A stretch of DNA of 64,000 nt from Gelatiniphilus marinus (GCF_042678305.1 NZ_JBHUDT010000002.1); one strand, 5' to 3'; positions 1 to 10,242 are shown, counted from the stretch's first letter. Notes: generated by a model from the sequence alone, not told the origin. Made by a program: numbers and translations.

Positions 1-926
1 GCGGTTCTTTTCCAGAAGGGCTACCGCTGCCTCCGCCAATTAAATTTCCCGCTGCATCATAGGTGCTAAATGTGGCAGGGGTATAAGATCTTACGTGGCT
101 AAACTCATCAATAGTGTAGGTGGCATATCCACCAGAGTAATTAACCAAAATATGCGAATTTACGTTGGGGTCTTGTTCCCAAAATTCTAATTGCGGAAGT
201 ATGGTGTTTCTGTTATCGTTATCCCAAATGTAGGCGTGAGCATCAATTGCAGAAGGATAGGGGTTTCCCACTAAACTTAATTCTCTCGTTGCAACAGCAA
301 CCTCAATAGTGCCTGTATTTGGCTTGCCCCTAAAGTCGTAATTTTGGTTGTCCCCCGGGTTGTTGGCACTGGTGCCGGCTGTACCTTTCATGGTAAATCC
401 TTCTCCGGGGTTTATTGTGGTAGCGGCTTGAACGTGTATCCAATCAAAATAACCGCTTTGGGCAATAAGTTTCCAAATCCAATAGGGTTCAATATTCAAG
501 GGGCTTGATGTACCATTATAATTGCTGTTATGAACGTAGGTTGTGGCAAGTGTTCCTGTTATATCAAAAGGATCTATATCATGCAAAAGCGTAATACCAA
601 AAGGGTTATTGGTAGTGCTGGCGGTTTTGCTCCCAACAGGCGAGCACCAATAGTTGTATTCGTGCGCCCCTACATTGCCGTCTTGATAAACGCTTAATTC
701 GCCAATGCCAGAGTTTTTAACGGCAGCAGTTTCAGTACCGGAGCCTTGAATAAGTTGTGCTTCGTTGCGTAAGTAAATAGTGCTTGTGGCTTCGTTTAAA
801 TTAATGTCGTTTTCAACAAAAACAACTTGGTCGTTTACAAAGATATAAGCGTTGTTCCTTACCGAGAGTTGAGCAAAGGATAAGCCGGTAACAAAGAGTA
901 AAACAAAAGTAAATTTATGGGGCATA
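1..926 (-). CDS. Secreted protein, N-terminal part (cut by window edge)
   Basis: An open frame runs leftward from an ATG at 924-926 to the window edge without a stop, giving about 308 residues of an incomplete protein. Its first 20 residues (MPHKFTFVLLFVTGLSFAQ) are a clear signal peptide. The body is rich in Asn, Thr, Gly and Tyr, with phrases such as NYWCSPVG and EGFTMKGT. These are typical of large Bacteroidetes secreted proteins that end in a type IX secretion C-terminal signal, but that end lies outside the window. The product is probably exported to the cell surface. No enzymatic domain is recognised and the exact function is unknown. Confidence 0.75.
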
Positions 927-1096
927 AATATAGTTTATATGTTTAATAAACAAAGATAGTTGTTTTAATATAAAAAGGCAAAATAACAATTTGAGGCGTA
1001 TAATATCAAATTTTATAATATTAATTAAACGGCAAATTATTTACACAAAAAGTATTTTTTAGCGTAATTTGCCTTTTTAATTTCAATTGCATTTTA

Positions 1097-1297
1097 ATGA
1101 AATATTTTAATTATATATTAATTGTTTTAGGGGCTATTGTAGCTTTTTACTCCAAGGCCGGAAGCGAACAAAATCAATATATTTTAATTGGCGGTATTAT
1201 GGTTTTAATGATTGGTGTTTATAGAATTTCCAGAAATATCCCGAGTAAAACTACCAATGATGAAGATACAATGGATGTTAAAAAAGACGAAGAATGA
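1097..1297 (+). CDS. Small two-helix membrane protein
   Basis: This 66-residue protein has two hydrophobic segments (about residues 5-19 and 29-43) joined by a short polar loop, followed by a charged, Asp/Glu/Lys-rich tail of about 20 residues. It therefore looks like an inner-membrane hairpin with a cytoplasmic tail. Its stop codon overlaps the ATG of the next gene in an ATGA arrangement, so the two are almost certainly co-transcribed and translationally coupled with the Smr-domain protein. No family is recognised. Confidence 0.7.
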   Translation: MKYFNYILIVLGAIVAFYSKAGSEQNQYILIGGIMVLMIGVYRISRNIPSKTTNDEDTMDVKKDEE

Positions 1298-1860
1298 TGA
1301 CTTTTAAATTAGGGGATTCCGTAATGGTTTTAGATGAAGATTTAATGGGTACTATTAAAAAGATAGATGGCGATTTAATTTCAATTGAAACCGAAGATGG
1401 TTTTTTATTGGATTTTAAAACCGATGAATTGGTTAAAAACAAATCTGATAAAACGCTAAAAGGTAAATTGTTTTCTAATTCAAATATCAGTACTGTTATT
1501 TCTGAAAAAGAGCAACCTAAAAAGAAACCCGTAAAAAAGGTAAAAGCCAAAGACCGTTACGAGCCCACTATGGAAATTGATTTGCACATCCATCAATTGG
1601 TAAAATCTTCAAAAGGCATGACTAACCACGAGATGCTAACCTTACAGCTTAACACGGCGCAAAGGCAATTGGATTTTGCCATTAAAAACCGCATTCAAAA
1701 AATAGTGTTTATCCACGGTGTGGGCGAGGGCGTTTTAAAAATGGAACTGGATTACCTTTTTGGGCGTTACAGCAATGTAAAATTCTACGATGCCAATTAC
1801 CAAAAATACGGTTTAGGCGCCACCGAAGTTTATATTTACCAAAACGTAGCTCCTAATTAA
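1294..1860 (+). CDS. Smr-domain protein with N-terminal KOW-like segment (DUF2027/MutS2-type)
   Basis: The C-terminal ~95 residues form an Smr domain, the small MutS-related nuclease or nucleic-acid-binding fold. The sequence shows the hallmark pieces EIDLHIHQL at about residue 92 and FIHGVGEGVLK at about 140, ending in GLGATEVYI. The N-terminal 50 residues (GDSVMVLDEDLMGTIKKIDG) resemble a small beta-barrel or KOW-like module, as in Bacteroidetes DUF2027-Smr proteins, and a Lys-rich linker joins the two. At 188 residues it is shorter than the usual ~350-residue DUF2027-Smr proteins. It is coupled to the upstream small membrane protein by an ATGA overlap. The Smr family acts on branched DNA or on RNA; the role here is inferred. 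Confidence 0.85.
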   Translation: MMTFKLGDSVMVLDEDLMGTIKKIDGDLISIETEDGFLLDFKTDELVKNKSDKTLKGKLFSNSNISTVISEKEQPKKKPVKKVKAKDRYEPTMEIDLHIHQLVKSSKGMTNHEMLTLQLNTAQRQLDFAIKNRIQKIVFIHGVGEGVLKMELDYLFGRYSNVKFYDANYQKYGLGATEVYIYQNVAPN

Positions 1861-2758
1861 AATCTGGGGTTACGGTTCTGCTCCCCGATGTTTTACCATC
1901 AGATAACTCACCAAAATCAAGAACATCTTGCGATAAAATATTTATATTAATACCTTTTAACATTAGTGTTACAAAGTAGGTCTTAATTATGGTGTGTTTT
2001 CTGTATGCCGTGGCTGGCGTGTCTGTATTGGCAACATCTGGGTTTAAATAATCGGGCCCCACATCGGGGTTGGTAATATCGTCCGTGGGGTTTTGGTTTT
2101 CGGTGTTGGTTTCTTCATCTATGGTTTTTACACCATCGCCGTCATCGTCATCATCTAAATAATTTGGGATTAAATCGCCATCTGTATCATCGTTAGTAAA
2201 ATCGCCGTCTTTATCTAAATCTTCATCTTTGGTTAAAACATTGTCGCCATCATCATCGGCATCTTTATAGTTTGGTATGCCATCGCCATCGGTATCATCG
2301 TTTTCTAAATTACCATCTCCATTAATATCTTCTAGAGCGGCAGGAATACCATCGTTGTCATCTTCGGTCAATGTTACCATTATTTCAGCATCGCAAGTAC
2401 TATCATAGTTGTTTGTAATTATAATATCAGAAGGCGGAATATCATTGCAAAACAAATCGTTGCCGTTTATTTTTTCGTTGCTGTAGGTTCTGTAATTAAA
2501 GGCATTGCCAGTTTTTGTTATTAAAGTTTCGCTGCCCTCGAAGGTTAAAATCTCATCTAATGTTAACGATTTAATTACCACAGACAACGATTCAGACGGA
2601 TCGTTTTTTGTTTTGTAAAATATTAAATCTGAAGTGCCGCAAGGTTTAGCGAAAAAATCATTTTCAAAATCCAGTTCAACATCAATAATTTCGCCATCGT
2701 TGCAAGAAAATAGGCAAGCAAAACTAAGGGTTATTAAAGCAAAAAATAATTTACGCAT
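1853..2758 (-). CDS. Asp-rich lipoprotein with thrombospondin-type-3-like calcium repeats
   Basis: The 301-residue product begins with a lipoprotein signal (LSFACLFSC, lipobox Cys near residue 19) and should be anchored in the outer membrane. Residues about 125-215 hold several Asp-rich repeats of the form DxDGDGIPNYxDxDDDGD, the calcium-binding pattern of thrombospondin type 3 repeats common in Bacteroidetes surface proteins. The C-terminal part has no recognised domain. The gene converges on the Smr gene, and the two coding regions overlap by 8 bp at their 3' ends. The function is probably structural or adhesive and is not proven by the sequence. Confidence 0.85.
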   Translation of the reverse strand: MRKLFFALITLSFACLFSCNDGEIIDVELDFENDFFAKPCGTSDLIFYKTKNDPSESLSVVIKSLTLDEILTFEGSETLITKTGNAFNYRTYSNEKINGNDLFCNDIPPSDIIITNNYDSTCDAEIMVTLTEDDNDGIPAALEDINGDGNLENDDTDGDGIPNYKDADDDGDNVLTKDEDLDKDGDFTNDDTDGDLIPNYLDDDDDGDGVKTIDEETNTENQNPTDDITNPDVGPDYLNPDVANTDTPATAYRKHTIIKTYFVTLMLKGININILSQDVLDFGELSDGKTSGSRTVTPDFN

Positions 2759-2893
2759 GGGTTTGGGTTTTAAAGCAAAAATAATGGAATTGTTATTTAT
2801 AACGTATCATATTGCTAATAATTTTATTTCAAGTATTTTTGGTGCTTACAAAGGGCAATAAACTATTTTATGTCGTTTAATTTTAAAAAACAG

Positions 2894-4039
2894 ATGAAAC
2901 AGATATATTTTGATAACGCTGCAACCACGCAAATTCGCGATGAGGTTATTGATAAAATGACCGAAGTGTTGAAGCATAATTACGGAAATGCCTCATCGTC
3001 GCATAGTTTTGGCAGATCGGCAAAAGCCTTAATTGAAAAATCCAGAAAAACCATTGCGGGTTATTTGAATGTATCTGCTGGCGAAATTGTATTTACCTCT
3101 GGTGGTACCGAAGCCGATAATTTAGTGCTGCAAAGTGCTGTGAGAGATTTAAAAGTTGAACACATTATTACTTCAAAGATTGAACATCACGCCGTTTTGC
3201 ACACCATAGAACAGCTTGAAAATGAATATGATTTAACCATTAGTTACCTAAATATTGATGCCAGCGGAACGGTTGATTTCGCACATTTAGAAACCTTGCT
3301 TAACACACCAAAAAAAACACTGGTGAGTTTAATGCACATTAATAACGAAATCGGGAATATTTTAGATATTAAAAAAGTAGCCAATTTATGCCAATCGAAA
3401 AATGCCTTGTTCCATAGCGATGCCGTACAATCGGTTGGGCATTATAAATTAGATTTACAAGACATTCAACTCGATTTTTTAGCTGCTGCGGCGCATAAAT
3501 TCCATGGCCCAAAAGGTGTGGGTTTTGCTTTTATTAGAAAAAACTCTGGCTTAAAACCTCTCATTTTTGGTGGCGAGCAAGAGCGCGGTTTTCGTGCCGG
3601 AACCGAAAGCGTACACAATATTGTGGGGATTGAGGAAGCTATAAAAAAATCTTACGATAATTTAGAAAAAGAATCAAAATATGTAAAATCTTTAAAGCTA
3701 TATTTTATTGAACAGCTAAAAGCAAAAGTGCCAACAGTAAAATTTAACGGGTATTCTGGTAATTTGGAAAAAGGCACTTACACTTTGGTAAATGTTTGTT
3801 TGCCGGTAGCTCCAGAAAAAGCAGCCATGTTATTATTTCAATTAGATTTAAAAGGTATTGCCTGCTCAAAAGGTAGTGCTTGCCAAAGCGGAAGCACAAA
3901 AGGTTCTCATGTTTTGGCTGAAATTTTAAATGATGCCGATATGCAAAAACCATCCATTAGGTTTTCGTTTAGTATCTATAATACCAAAGAAGAAATTGAT
4001 TATTTAGTGGATGTTTTAAGTGAATTGGTTAACACTTAA
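2894..4039 (+). CDS. Cysteine desulfurase (NifS/IscS family)
   Basis: This pyridoxal-phosphate enzyme removes sulfur from cysteine to supply Fe-S cluster or tRNA thiolation pathways in the cytoplasm. It starts MKQIYFDNAATTQ, the canonical start of the family. An upstream in-frame ATG at 2870 would add eight residues and is judged less likely. The PLP lysine lies in the segment HKFHGPKGVGF. The mobile-loop cysteine is in CSKGSACQSG. The length of about 381 residues fits. It stands alone, not in an isc or suf cluster, so whether it is the housekeeping or the tRNA-modifying enzyme cannot be told. Confidence 0.93.
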   Translation: MKQIYFDNAATTQIRDEVIDKMTEVLKHNYGNASSSHSFGRSAKALIEKSRKTIAGYLNVSAGEIVFTSGGTEADNLVLQSAVRDLKVEHIITSKIEHHAVLHTIEQLENEYDLTISYLNIDASGTVDFAHLETLLNTPKKTLVSLMHINNEIGNILDIKKVANLCQSKNALFHSDAVQSVGHYKLDLQDIQLDFLAAAAHKFHGPKGVGFAFIRKNSGLKPLIFGGEQERGFRAGTESVHNIVGIEEAIKKSYDNLEKESKYVKSLKLYFIEQLKAKVPTVKFNGYSGNLEKGTYTLVNVCLPVAPEKAAMLLFQLDLKGIACSKGSACQSGSTKGSHVLAEILNDADMQKPSIRFSFSIYNTKEEIDYLVDVLSELVNT

Positions 4040-4043
4040 ACCC

Positions 4044-4574
4044 TCATTTATTCTTTATATCATTCAATAAATCCCGTATTTCTTCAAGCAGAATATTGGT
4101 TTTTTCATTTGAAAAAGCGGTTTGCATATTTTCTTTTGAGTTAGATTGAATTGCTTCGCGTTGCTTTAAAACCTGCTCTTTAAAGTTAGCAGAATCAATA
4201 ATACCAATAAGTTTCATATCGCTGCCTTTAGGATTGCTTTGTCCTGCAGTTTCAATTTTTAGAATACGTAAATCGAGATATTTTAATAACGGATTTTCAA
4301 TAAAAGTTAAATCTTGAATGTTTTCTAACGGAATCGTTTTTTCAACTTTAAACAACACCCCTTTTTTAAATTCTAAATGGCGGTTTGTTAATTGGCATTC
4401 CAAATTGTTGTAAAACCGTTTGCTAATGTGTTGCCCAAGTCCTAAAAACCAAACAATTAAAATAGGAATGCCAAGAATAGAAATTAGCAAGAAAAAAGAA
4501 ACCACATAAAGAATATACAATTTAATCTTTGGGTTAAATACTGCTTTTTTTATGATGTTGGATGGCGTATCCAT
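4044..4574 (-). CDS. PH-domain membrane protein (bacterial PH, YdbT/DUF304-like)
   Basis: Two adjoining hydrophobic segments at about residues 18-50 (IKLYILYVVSFFLLISILG and the following stretch) anchor the protein. They are followed by a bacterial PH domain with the typical phrases CQLTNRHLEFKKGVLF and IPLENIQDLTFIENP, and LKIETAG further on. The last 45 residues are charged and probably helical. The 176-residue length fits single-domain members of the family. The function of this family is not established. It lies 2 bp downstream of the retropepsin-like gene, so the two probably form one leftward transcript. Confidence 0.85.
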   Translation of the reverse strand: MDTPSNIIKKAVFNPKIKLYILYVVSFFLLISILGIPILIVWFLGLGQHISKRFYNNLECQLTNRHLEFKKGVLFKVEKTIPLENIQDLTFIENPLLKYLDLRILKIETAGQSNPKGSDMKLIGIIDSANFKEQVLKQREAIQSNSKENMQTAFSNEKTNILLEEIRDLLNDIKNK

Positions 4575-4576
4575 AA

Positions 4577-5764
4577 TTATTGTTTTTTTAAACGTATTTT
4601 ATTGATTTCGCCTTGGCTATTTTTAAAACTAATATCTAGGGTGTTTATTTCTTTAAAAATAGACTCTTTAGTTATAAAATCGCAAATATTAATAGATTCA
4701 AAATTAATTCCATTTACTTCTATAATTTGGTCTCCATAAGCAATTTTATCTTTTAAAGCCTCGTCCCAAACAAAACCAACAATCAGTTTTTTATTATTTA
4801 ATGTTGGCTTAAAACCAAGTAGTTTTTCATCTAAATTCAATTCAGTTTCAAAAGGGTGGAAGTAGATTTTTTTATTTTTAAAATCGAGGGTTACATCTCC
4901 GTAGTCTAATAACTCAGAGCCAACTCTAGAATTATTATCACTTTCGGTAACTGTAATTACATTGTTAAAATGAGTTCCGTTAATACTTAACTTTGGAATT
5001 TTAACGCGGTACTGATTTTGTACGCCCTCAACTCCGAATAACCCAATATTTGCAGCACCTTTGGCTTCAGATAAAGTGTTAATTACCTTATGCGGCTTAA
5101 ATGTTTTGTAGTGTTTTAAACATAAATCGTAAAACCCACTTGCTCCAGTATCAAAAAGCACATACTCTGTTAGGCTTTTTTCACCAATTAGTTTAATTGG
5201 AATGTATGGGCTTTTTTGCCCGCCCACTAGTTTTAGTTTTGATGCATTTTGCTTTTTTAGGTTTAGTTTTTTTCGGCTATTAGTAATTATTATGAGGTTT
5301 TTTTTTGATGAAATCTGTACGATAGATTTTTTTAAAACATTACTACCTATTATACCATCAATTTTAAGGCAGTTAAAGAGGAAGTTGTCTGCATCATTAT
5401 AAACTAAGGCTGTTGTGTTTTTAAAAGTAATATTGCCCAGTGTAAAATACGGTAGGGTAGCAATACCCATTTTTTCTTTTGTGCTATTGGCATCAGAAAC
5501 AGATATTTCGTTGTCTGAGTTGATGTTTAAATCTTTTTTAACCTTAGTGCTAATTAAATTAGGAGCTCCAGTATCAAAAAGAAAGCGGTATGTTTTGTTT
5601 TTAATGGTAACCGGAATAATAAGTTTGCCATTAACATCTTCATAAGGTATTTCTGTGTAATAGTTTTTTGTTGTGATTCTCCCTTTGTCTAAACTTGGAT
5701 TTTGAGCACACGAAAAATTTAAAATTAAAAAGAAAAGAAGGGAATTAAAAATAGTTTTGTGCAT
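4577..5764 (-). CDS. Secreted retropepsin-like aspartyl protease with PDZ domain
   Basis: The protein starts with a signal peptide ending in FSCAQ and then carries two aspartyl-protease half domains. The active-site motifs are FLFDTGAPNLIS near residue 63 and VLFDTGASGFYD near 203, so both lobes are encoded in one chain. The C-terminal ~85 residues are a PDZ domain (GDQIIEVNGINFESI). This two-lobe plus PDZ layout is common in Bacteroidetes periplasmic or surface proteases. The substrate is unknown. It is followed 2 bp later by the PH-domain gene and lies just downstream of the TonB receptor gene on the same strand. Confidence 0.88.
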   Translation of the reverse strand: MHKTIFNSLLFFLILNFSCAQNPSLDKGRITTKNYYTEIPYEDVNGKLIIPVTIKNKTYRFLFDTGAPNLISTKVKKDLNINSDNEISVSDANSTKEKMGIATLPYFTLGNITFKNTTALVYNDADNFLFNCLKIDGIIGSNVLKKSIVQISSKKNLIIITNSRKKLNLKKQNASKLKLVGGQKSPYIPIKLIGEKSLTEYVLFDTGASGFYDLCLKHYKTFKPHKVINTLSEAKGAANIGLFGVEGVQNQYRVKIPKLSINGTHFNNVITVTESDNNSRVGSELLDYGDVTLDFKNKKIYFHPFETELNLDEKLLGFKPTLNNKKLIVGFVWDEALKDKIAYGDQIIEVNGINFESINICDFITKESIFKEINTLDISFKNSQGEINKIRLKKQ

Positions 5765-5781
5765 TGATAAAATATTAATTT

Positions 5782-8250
5782 TTAAAATTTCATAGTCGTC
5801 CGCACATTAAAAACGCGAGGTGTTAAATAATTAGGAATAGCATATTGGCGTTTGCTGTAAACATCGCGCACCCAAGTGTTTGTTATAGAGTTCTGTACAT
5901 CGAAAATATTAAAAATTTCAACACCAAAGGTAAGTTCCTTAAACGGTTTTTTCCAACCGCTGTTAAACTGTTTTTTATCGCCAACCAAAACAAACTGAAA
6001 CCCAACATCGGCGCGTTTGTACGATGGCAATCTGTTTTGGTATTCGTAAGGGTCGGCATAACTTGGCGAGCCACCGGGCAATCCGGTATTAAATACCAAA
6101 TTTAAGTACATTTTCATACTCGGAATATTGGGTACATAATCTTGAAAAAGTGCAGCAAACTTTAAACGCTGGTCGGTTGGTCGTGCAATAAAACCGCGGT
6201 TGTTTGTGTTTTCTTCGGTTTTTAAATAGCCAAAACTAAACCACGATTCGGTGCCCGGTACAAACTCGCCATTTAATCGCATATCCAATCCGTAGGCATA
6301 CGCTTTCGCGGAATTATTAGCGCGATATCGGATGCGGACGTTCTCTAAAGTATAAGGGTTTACATTACTTAAACTTTTATAATACGCTTCGGTTGTTAGC
6401 TTAAAAGGGCGGTCCCACATCTTAAAACTATAATCATTTCCCAATACCAAATGAAACGATTGTTGCGCTTTTACATGGGGCTTAACCACGCCATCGGCAT
6501 CGCGTAACTCTCTATAAAATGGTGGTTGATAATACATACCTCCAGCAATTCTAAAAAGCATATCTTTTTCCCAATACGGCTTTATAGCGAATTGCGCACG
6601 CGGACTAAATACGGTTTGATTTAATTTCCCGACTGTACTCGAAGCATCATCAACAGACCAGTTATGCAGCCGCAATCCCGCATTGTACCATACATCGCTC
6701 GTACCAATAACCGAGCGTTTACTCCATTGCGCATAAGCTTGCAATCGGTTTATTTTGGTGTTATTTGTGGCACGAACATTTTGATACGGCTCAATGGGGC
6801 CCTCAAAAGGTGCGTAAGGCTGCTCGTTAAAGGCATCGATATGTGGTGGACGAATGGAAAACCCTGCCGAATCGATAACTTCCCATTCCACCAATCGGTC
6901 GCGAATATCTTCGTTGGTGTATTTTACAGACCATTCAATACGATTGTCGTCAATTTTTAAATCGCCTTTGTGCTCAACCGTTGTAATTAATGCATCTAAA
7001 TCGTTTCGCCCGTGGTTTAATTGGCTGCCAATGCCTTCGCTAAATTCAACTTCACCTAAATTTTCATCGCCAATATTGGTGTTTACTTCACCCAATCTGT
7101 ATTGTGCTAAAATATCAAAATACTCCTCTTCGGTAGTGTGATAGGTTGATGCTATGGCATGAAGCGATAAATCGTCATTCGCAAAATACGTACCTTTAAA
7201 AGCACCAAAAACCGTTTGATATTGGTCTTTTTCCTGGCCTTCGTAAAATACCAATAACGCTAACGGATCTGCAAGCGTACCAAAATTGGTTTGCCGCGTT
7301 TGCGGCTCGTAACTGTATTTGTTCAACGAAGCATTTCCTAAAAAACTCAACTGAAACTTATCGGTAAATTTATAGGTTAAATACGCTTGAGCATCGGCAA
7401 AGGCTGCATCGTAATTGGTTTCGGTTTCTTTGGCATTAACCAACAAACCGTTATCGCGGTATCGAACGCCAACAATACTCGAAAATTTAGAATCTTTACT
7501 AATATTTTCAATAGAAAGGCTGCCGCCCAATAAACTTAAATCGGCATTAACATTAAATTGATACGGGTTTTTATAGGTAATATCTAAAACCGAAGATAGC
7601 TTATCGCCATATTTGGCTTGAAACCCACCCGAAGAGAAATCGACATTCTGCACCAAATCGGTATTTACAAAACTTAAACCTTCTTGTTGCCCCGAGCGAA
7701 TTAAAAACGGCCTATACACTTCAATGCCATTTACATACACCAAATTTTCGTCGTAATTGCCCCCACGAACCGAGTATTGCGTGCTCAACTCGTTATTGTT
7801 ACTCACTCCCGGAAGTGTTAATAATAAATTTTCTACACCGGCATTTGCACCAGGAATTTTTCTGATGGTTTCGGGTTTTAAAGTCGTTATGCCTTCAACA
7901 TCTTTTCTGCGTTTTCCGGATACGATAACCGTTGAAATTTGCTCAATAGAAGTATTCATTACCGGGTAAAACTCATGGATTTCACCATTTTTTAGGTTGA
8001 AAGTGATTATGATTTTTTTATAAACCAGATGAGAGAATTCAACAGTAATATCTTGATTGGCAGGAATTTTTAAGCTGTAAAATCCATTTTCGTTTGTTGT
8101 TGTGCCAACACTTCCAGTTTTAATGTTTACTTTATAAATGGGCGTGTTATCATGGTTTAAAATAATACCTTTAAGGGTTGCCGTTTGCGAAAATCCAAAG
8201 GAAAAAAGGAATAAAATAAGAACTGCTGAAAGTGAAAATCTTGAATTCAA
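5782..8250 (-). CDS. TonB-dependent outer-membrane receptor with carboxypeptidase-regulatory-like domain
   Basis: The 822-residue protein has a signal peptide (LILFLFSFGFSQ) and a carboxypeptidase-D regulatory-like domain at about residues 25-100 (LKGIILNHDNTPIYKVNI, GTTTNENGFYSLKI). A plug domain follows at about 115-230 (IPGANAGVENLLLTLPGV, YSVRGGNYDENLVYVNG), then a long beta-barrel ending in FNVRTTMKF with the terminal aromatic residue expected for an outer-membrane barrel. It takes up an unknown ligand using TonB energy. There is no SusD partner next to it, so it is not a clear SusC. It lies 13 bp downstream of the M23 peptidase gene, suggesting one operon. Confidence 0.93.
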   Translation of the reverse strand: MNSRFSLSAVLILFLFSFGFSQTATLKGIILNHDNTPIYKVNIKTGSVGTTTNENGFYSLKIPANQDITVEFSHLVYKKIIITFNLKNGEIHEFYPVMNTSIEQISTVIVSGKRRKDVEGITTLKPETIRKIPGANAGVENLLLTLPGVSNNNELSTQYSVRGGNYDENLVYVNGIEVYRPFLIRSGQQEGLSFVNTDLVQNVDFSSGGFQAKYGDKLSSVLDITYKNPYQFNVNADLSLLGGSLSIENISKDSKFSSIVGVRYRDNGLLVNAKETETNYDAAFADAQAYLTYKFTDKFQLSFLGNASLNKYSYEPQTRQTNFGTLADPLALLVFYEGQEKDQYQTVFGAFKGTYFANDDLSLHAIASTYHTTEEEYFDILAQYRLGEVNTNIGDENLGEVEFSEGIGSQLNHGRNDLDALITTVEHKGDLKIDDNRIEWSVKYTNEDIRDRLVEWEVIDSAGFSIRPPHIDAFNEQPYAPFEGPIEPYQNVRATNNTKINRLQAYAQWSKRSVIGTSDVWYNAGLRLHNWSVDDASSTVGKLNQTVFSPRAQFAIKPYWEKDMLFRIAGGMYYQPPFYRELRDADGVVKPHVKAQQSFHLVLGNDYSFKMWDRPFKLTTEAYYKSLSNVNPYTLENVRIRYRANNSAKAYAYGLDMRLNGEFVPGTESWFSFGYLKTEENTNNRGFIARPTDQRLKFAALFQDYVPNIPSMKMYLNLVFNTGLPGGSPSYADPYEYQNRLPSYKRADVGFQFVLVGDKKQFNSGWKKPFKELTFGVEIFNIFDVQNSITNTWVRDVYSKRQYAIPNYLTPRVFNVRTTMKF

Positions 8251-8262
8251 AAGCGCGAAAAT

Positions 8263-9948
8263 TTATTTTCTGTAAAATACAGTTTCAAAAGTAGAATTAT
8301 TTCCAACATTATCGGTAACAATTAGCTTTAAATTATTTTTGGTTTCGCTAATCATCCCATCGTTAAAATCGTGGGTTAGCGTTTTGGTTTTGTAATCGTA
8401 CTCCATTAAAATCCATGTTCCGTTTACGGTTGCTCTGTAATTCGATATGCCCGAAAACTTGTCGTCAATTTTAATTTTCAAGTATCTAAAGTTGCTTAGC
8501 CATTGCCCTTTTTTAAAATTTAAAGGTGCAATGGTGGGTTTAATGGTATCGGTTGCCAGTGCGAATTCACCTAATGTTTTAGAGTATGTTGTTAATGTGT
8601 TTCCCTGTCTTTTTGTTGATGAATATGCTGGAAATTTTTTGTAGCCCAGCAATTTGGCTATGTATAATTTGCTTTTGTCTTTATTGGAATACGCACTAAT
8701 ATCGTAAGTAATTTTGAAGCTTTTTTTTGTGGGGACAATGTCTTTATGCAACAATAAAGTGTCGTTTTTTACATCGAAATCTAAATAAAAATCTTCGTAA
8801 AAAGTGTCTTTGTAAAAATCGACTGAAACTTTTCCTTTTTTTAAATTTGTGGTTTCATTGGCGTTAATAAAATAAGGTGTGGTTTTTTTAGGTGGCGTTT
8901 CTTTTACGTTTGTTTTATTGCCTTTAATAGTTACCGTGGCCCAAGTAGTATTGTTTTTAAAATCGGCCACTTTTATTTTGTAAACCGAATAGGTGCTGTC
9001 TTGTATCGTTAAAATACCATTGTTTAAAACATCTTTGTATATACTTAGCGGATTGTTTTTTTTGAATAATTTTTGAATCCGTTTTTTTTGGGTTTTATAA
9101 TAGCCGTAATCAATAAGCTTGTTAATGTGTTTAGTTTCGCTGAAAGCAAAACGCCTAAAATCGAGTTCGAAGTTTTTATTACCATTTACAAAAGTTTGAA
9201 TATTGTAAACCCCGTTTTTATTGGCCGCTAAATTTTGGCGGTCTATAGTCTCAACACCAAAGCCAATGTTGCCATAAGCTTCAATATTTTCAACGGTATA
9301 ATCGCCATTTTTTAAAGGGATTAATCGCAGTTTTTTTTTAGTATTCAATTGGTTTATAAACGAGTTTTCATCCATAGGATACGCATAAACAGAAGAAATA
9401 ATAGGGTTTACCGAATCTTTTATATCAATGCCAAACAGCAAGGGGTTTATGGGTCTTTCAGATTTATCGCGAATCTCGAAATGCAAATGCGGGCCGCTAG
9501 AGCCACCGGTATTGCCGCTTAAAGCAACTATTTGGCCTTTTTCAATTTTTAATTCATCGGCACTCGGGAAGAGTTCAATCTGGAAACTTTCTTTGTTGTA
9601 TTGATGCTTTTTTACATAAGCCTCAATAGCTGGCGAAAACTTATTTAAATGCGCATAAACCGTGGTGTAACCGTTTGGATGGGTAATGTACAGCGCTTTT
9701 CCGTAGCCAAAATGCGAGACCTTAATCCGGCTAACAAAACCAGCGGCCGAGGCATATACATTTAAGCCCACACGTTGTTGGGTTTTAATATCTAACCCAG
9801 AATGAAAATGGTTAGAGCGCAACTCTGCAAAGGTACCCGAAAGAATTAGGGTAATATCCAATGGGGGCGCAAAATAATCTTGCGGATAATTGTTTTGCGC
9901 TCTGGTAACCGTGGCGAGCAATATAAAGGGAATAAGGATTAATCGCAT
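8263..9948 (-). CDS. M23-family metallopeptidase, secreted
   Basis: The start chosen is the ATG at 9946-9948, which begins a proper signal peptide (MRLILIPFILLATVTRAQ); the longer reading frame adds 17 polar residues in front. The LytM/M23 domain spans about residues 30-180, with zinc ligands visible in HSGLDIKT and in SGPHLHFEIRD, and also YAHLNKF. The remaining ~380 residues are beta-rich without a known domain. M23 enzymes cut peptidoglycan peptide cross-links in the periplasm. This long form with a C-terminal extension is common in Flavobacteria. It is followed 13 bp later by the TonB receptor gene. Confidence 0.92.
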   Translation of the reverse strand: MRLILIPFILLATVTRAQNNYPQDYFAPPLDITLILSGTFAELRSNHFHSGLDIKTQQRVGLNVYASAAGFVSRIKVSHFGYGKALYITHPNGYTTVYAHLNKFSPAIEAYVKKHQYNKESFQIELFPSADELKIEKGQIVALSGNTGGSSGPHLHFEIRDKSERPINPLLFGIDIKDSVNPIISSVYAYPMDENSFINQLNTKKKLRLIPLKNGDYTVENIEAYGNIGFGVETIDRQNLAANKNGVYNIQTFVNGNKNFELDFRRFAFSETKHINKLIDYGYYKTQKKRIQKLFKKNNPLSIYKDVLNNGILTIQDSTYSVYKIKVADFKNNTTWATVTIKGNKTNVKETPPKKTTPYFINANETTNLKKGKVSVDFYKDTFYEDFYLDFDVKNDTLLLHKDIVPTKKSFKITYDISAYSNKDKSKLYIAKLLGYKKFPAYSSTKRQGNTLTTYSKTLGEFALATDTIKPTIAPLNFKKGQWLSNFRYLKIKIDDKFSGISNYRATVNGTWILMEYDYKTKTLTHDFNDGMISETKNNLKLIVTDNVGNNSTFETVFYRK

Positions 9949-10117
9949 ATGTAATGGGTTGCTAAAATAATGAGCAGGCTTGTTAATTTTTGTTGGCAAT
10001 AGGCTAAAATATTAATTTGGTGCGAATAAGCAAAGCCAAAACAAAAATCGAGCCAATTTTAGTGAAACTCAATTTTAGGAAGTCTGCAAGACGCACCTAA
10101 AATTGTTAGTTGAACTA

Positions 10118-10138
10118 ATCCCGAATTTATTTCGGGAT
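10118..10138. repeat. Short palindrome ATCCCGAA / TTCGGGAT
   Basis: An 8-bp perfect inverted repeat with a 5-nt loop lies in the 510-bp gap between the M23 gene and the coiled-coil gene. Its half-site TCCCGA recurs in the REP-like element 100 bp further on. It may be a fragment of the same repeat family or a weak terminator for sequence reading in from either side. Confidence 0.45.
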
Positions 10139-10242
10139 CTTTGGCTCAAAAAAAACCTTGAGTTACATGTGAATTAGTGAAATTAGGTTATGGCAAAATG
10201 GCTTAATGCTTTGATGAAGCTTTTACTTTAGCAGATTTGCCC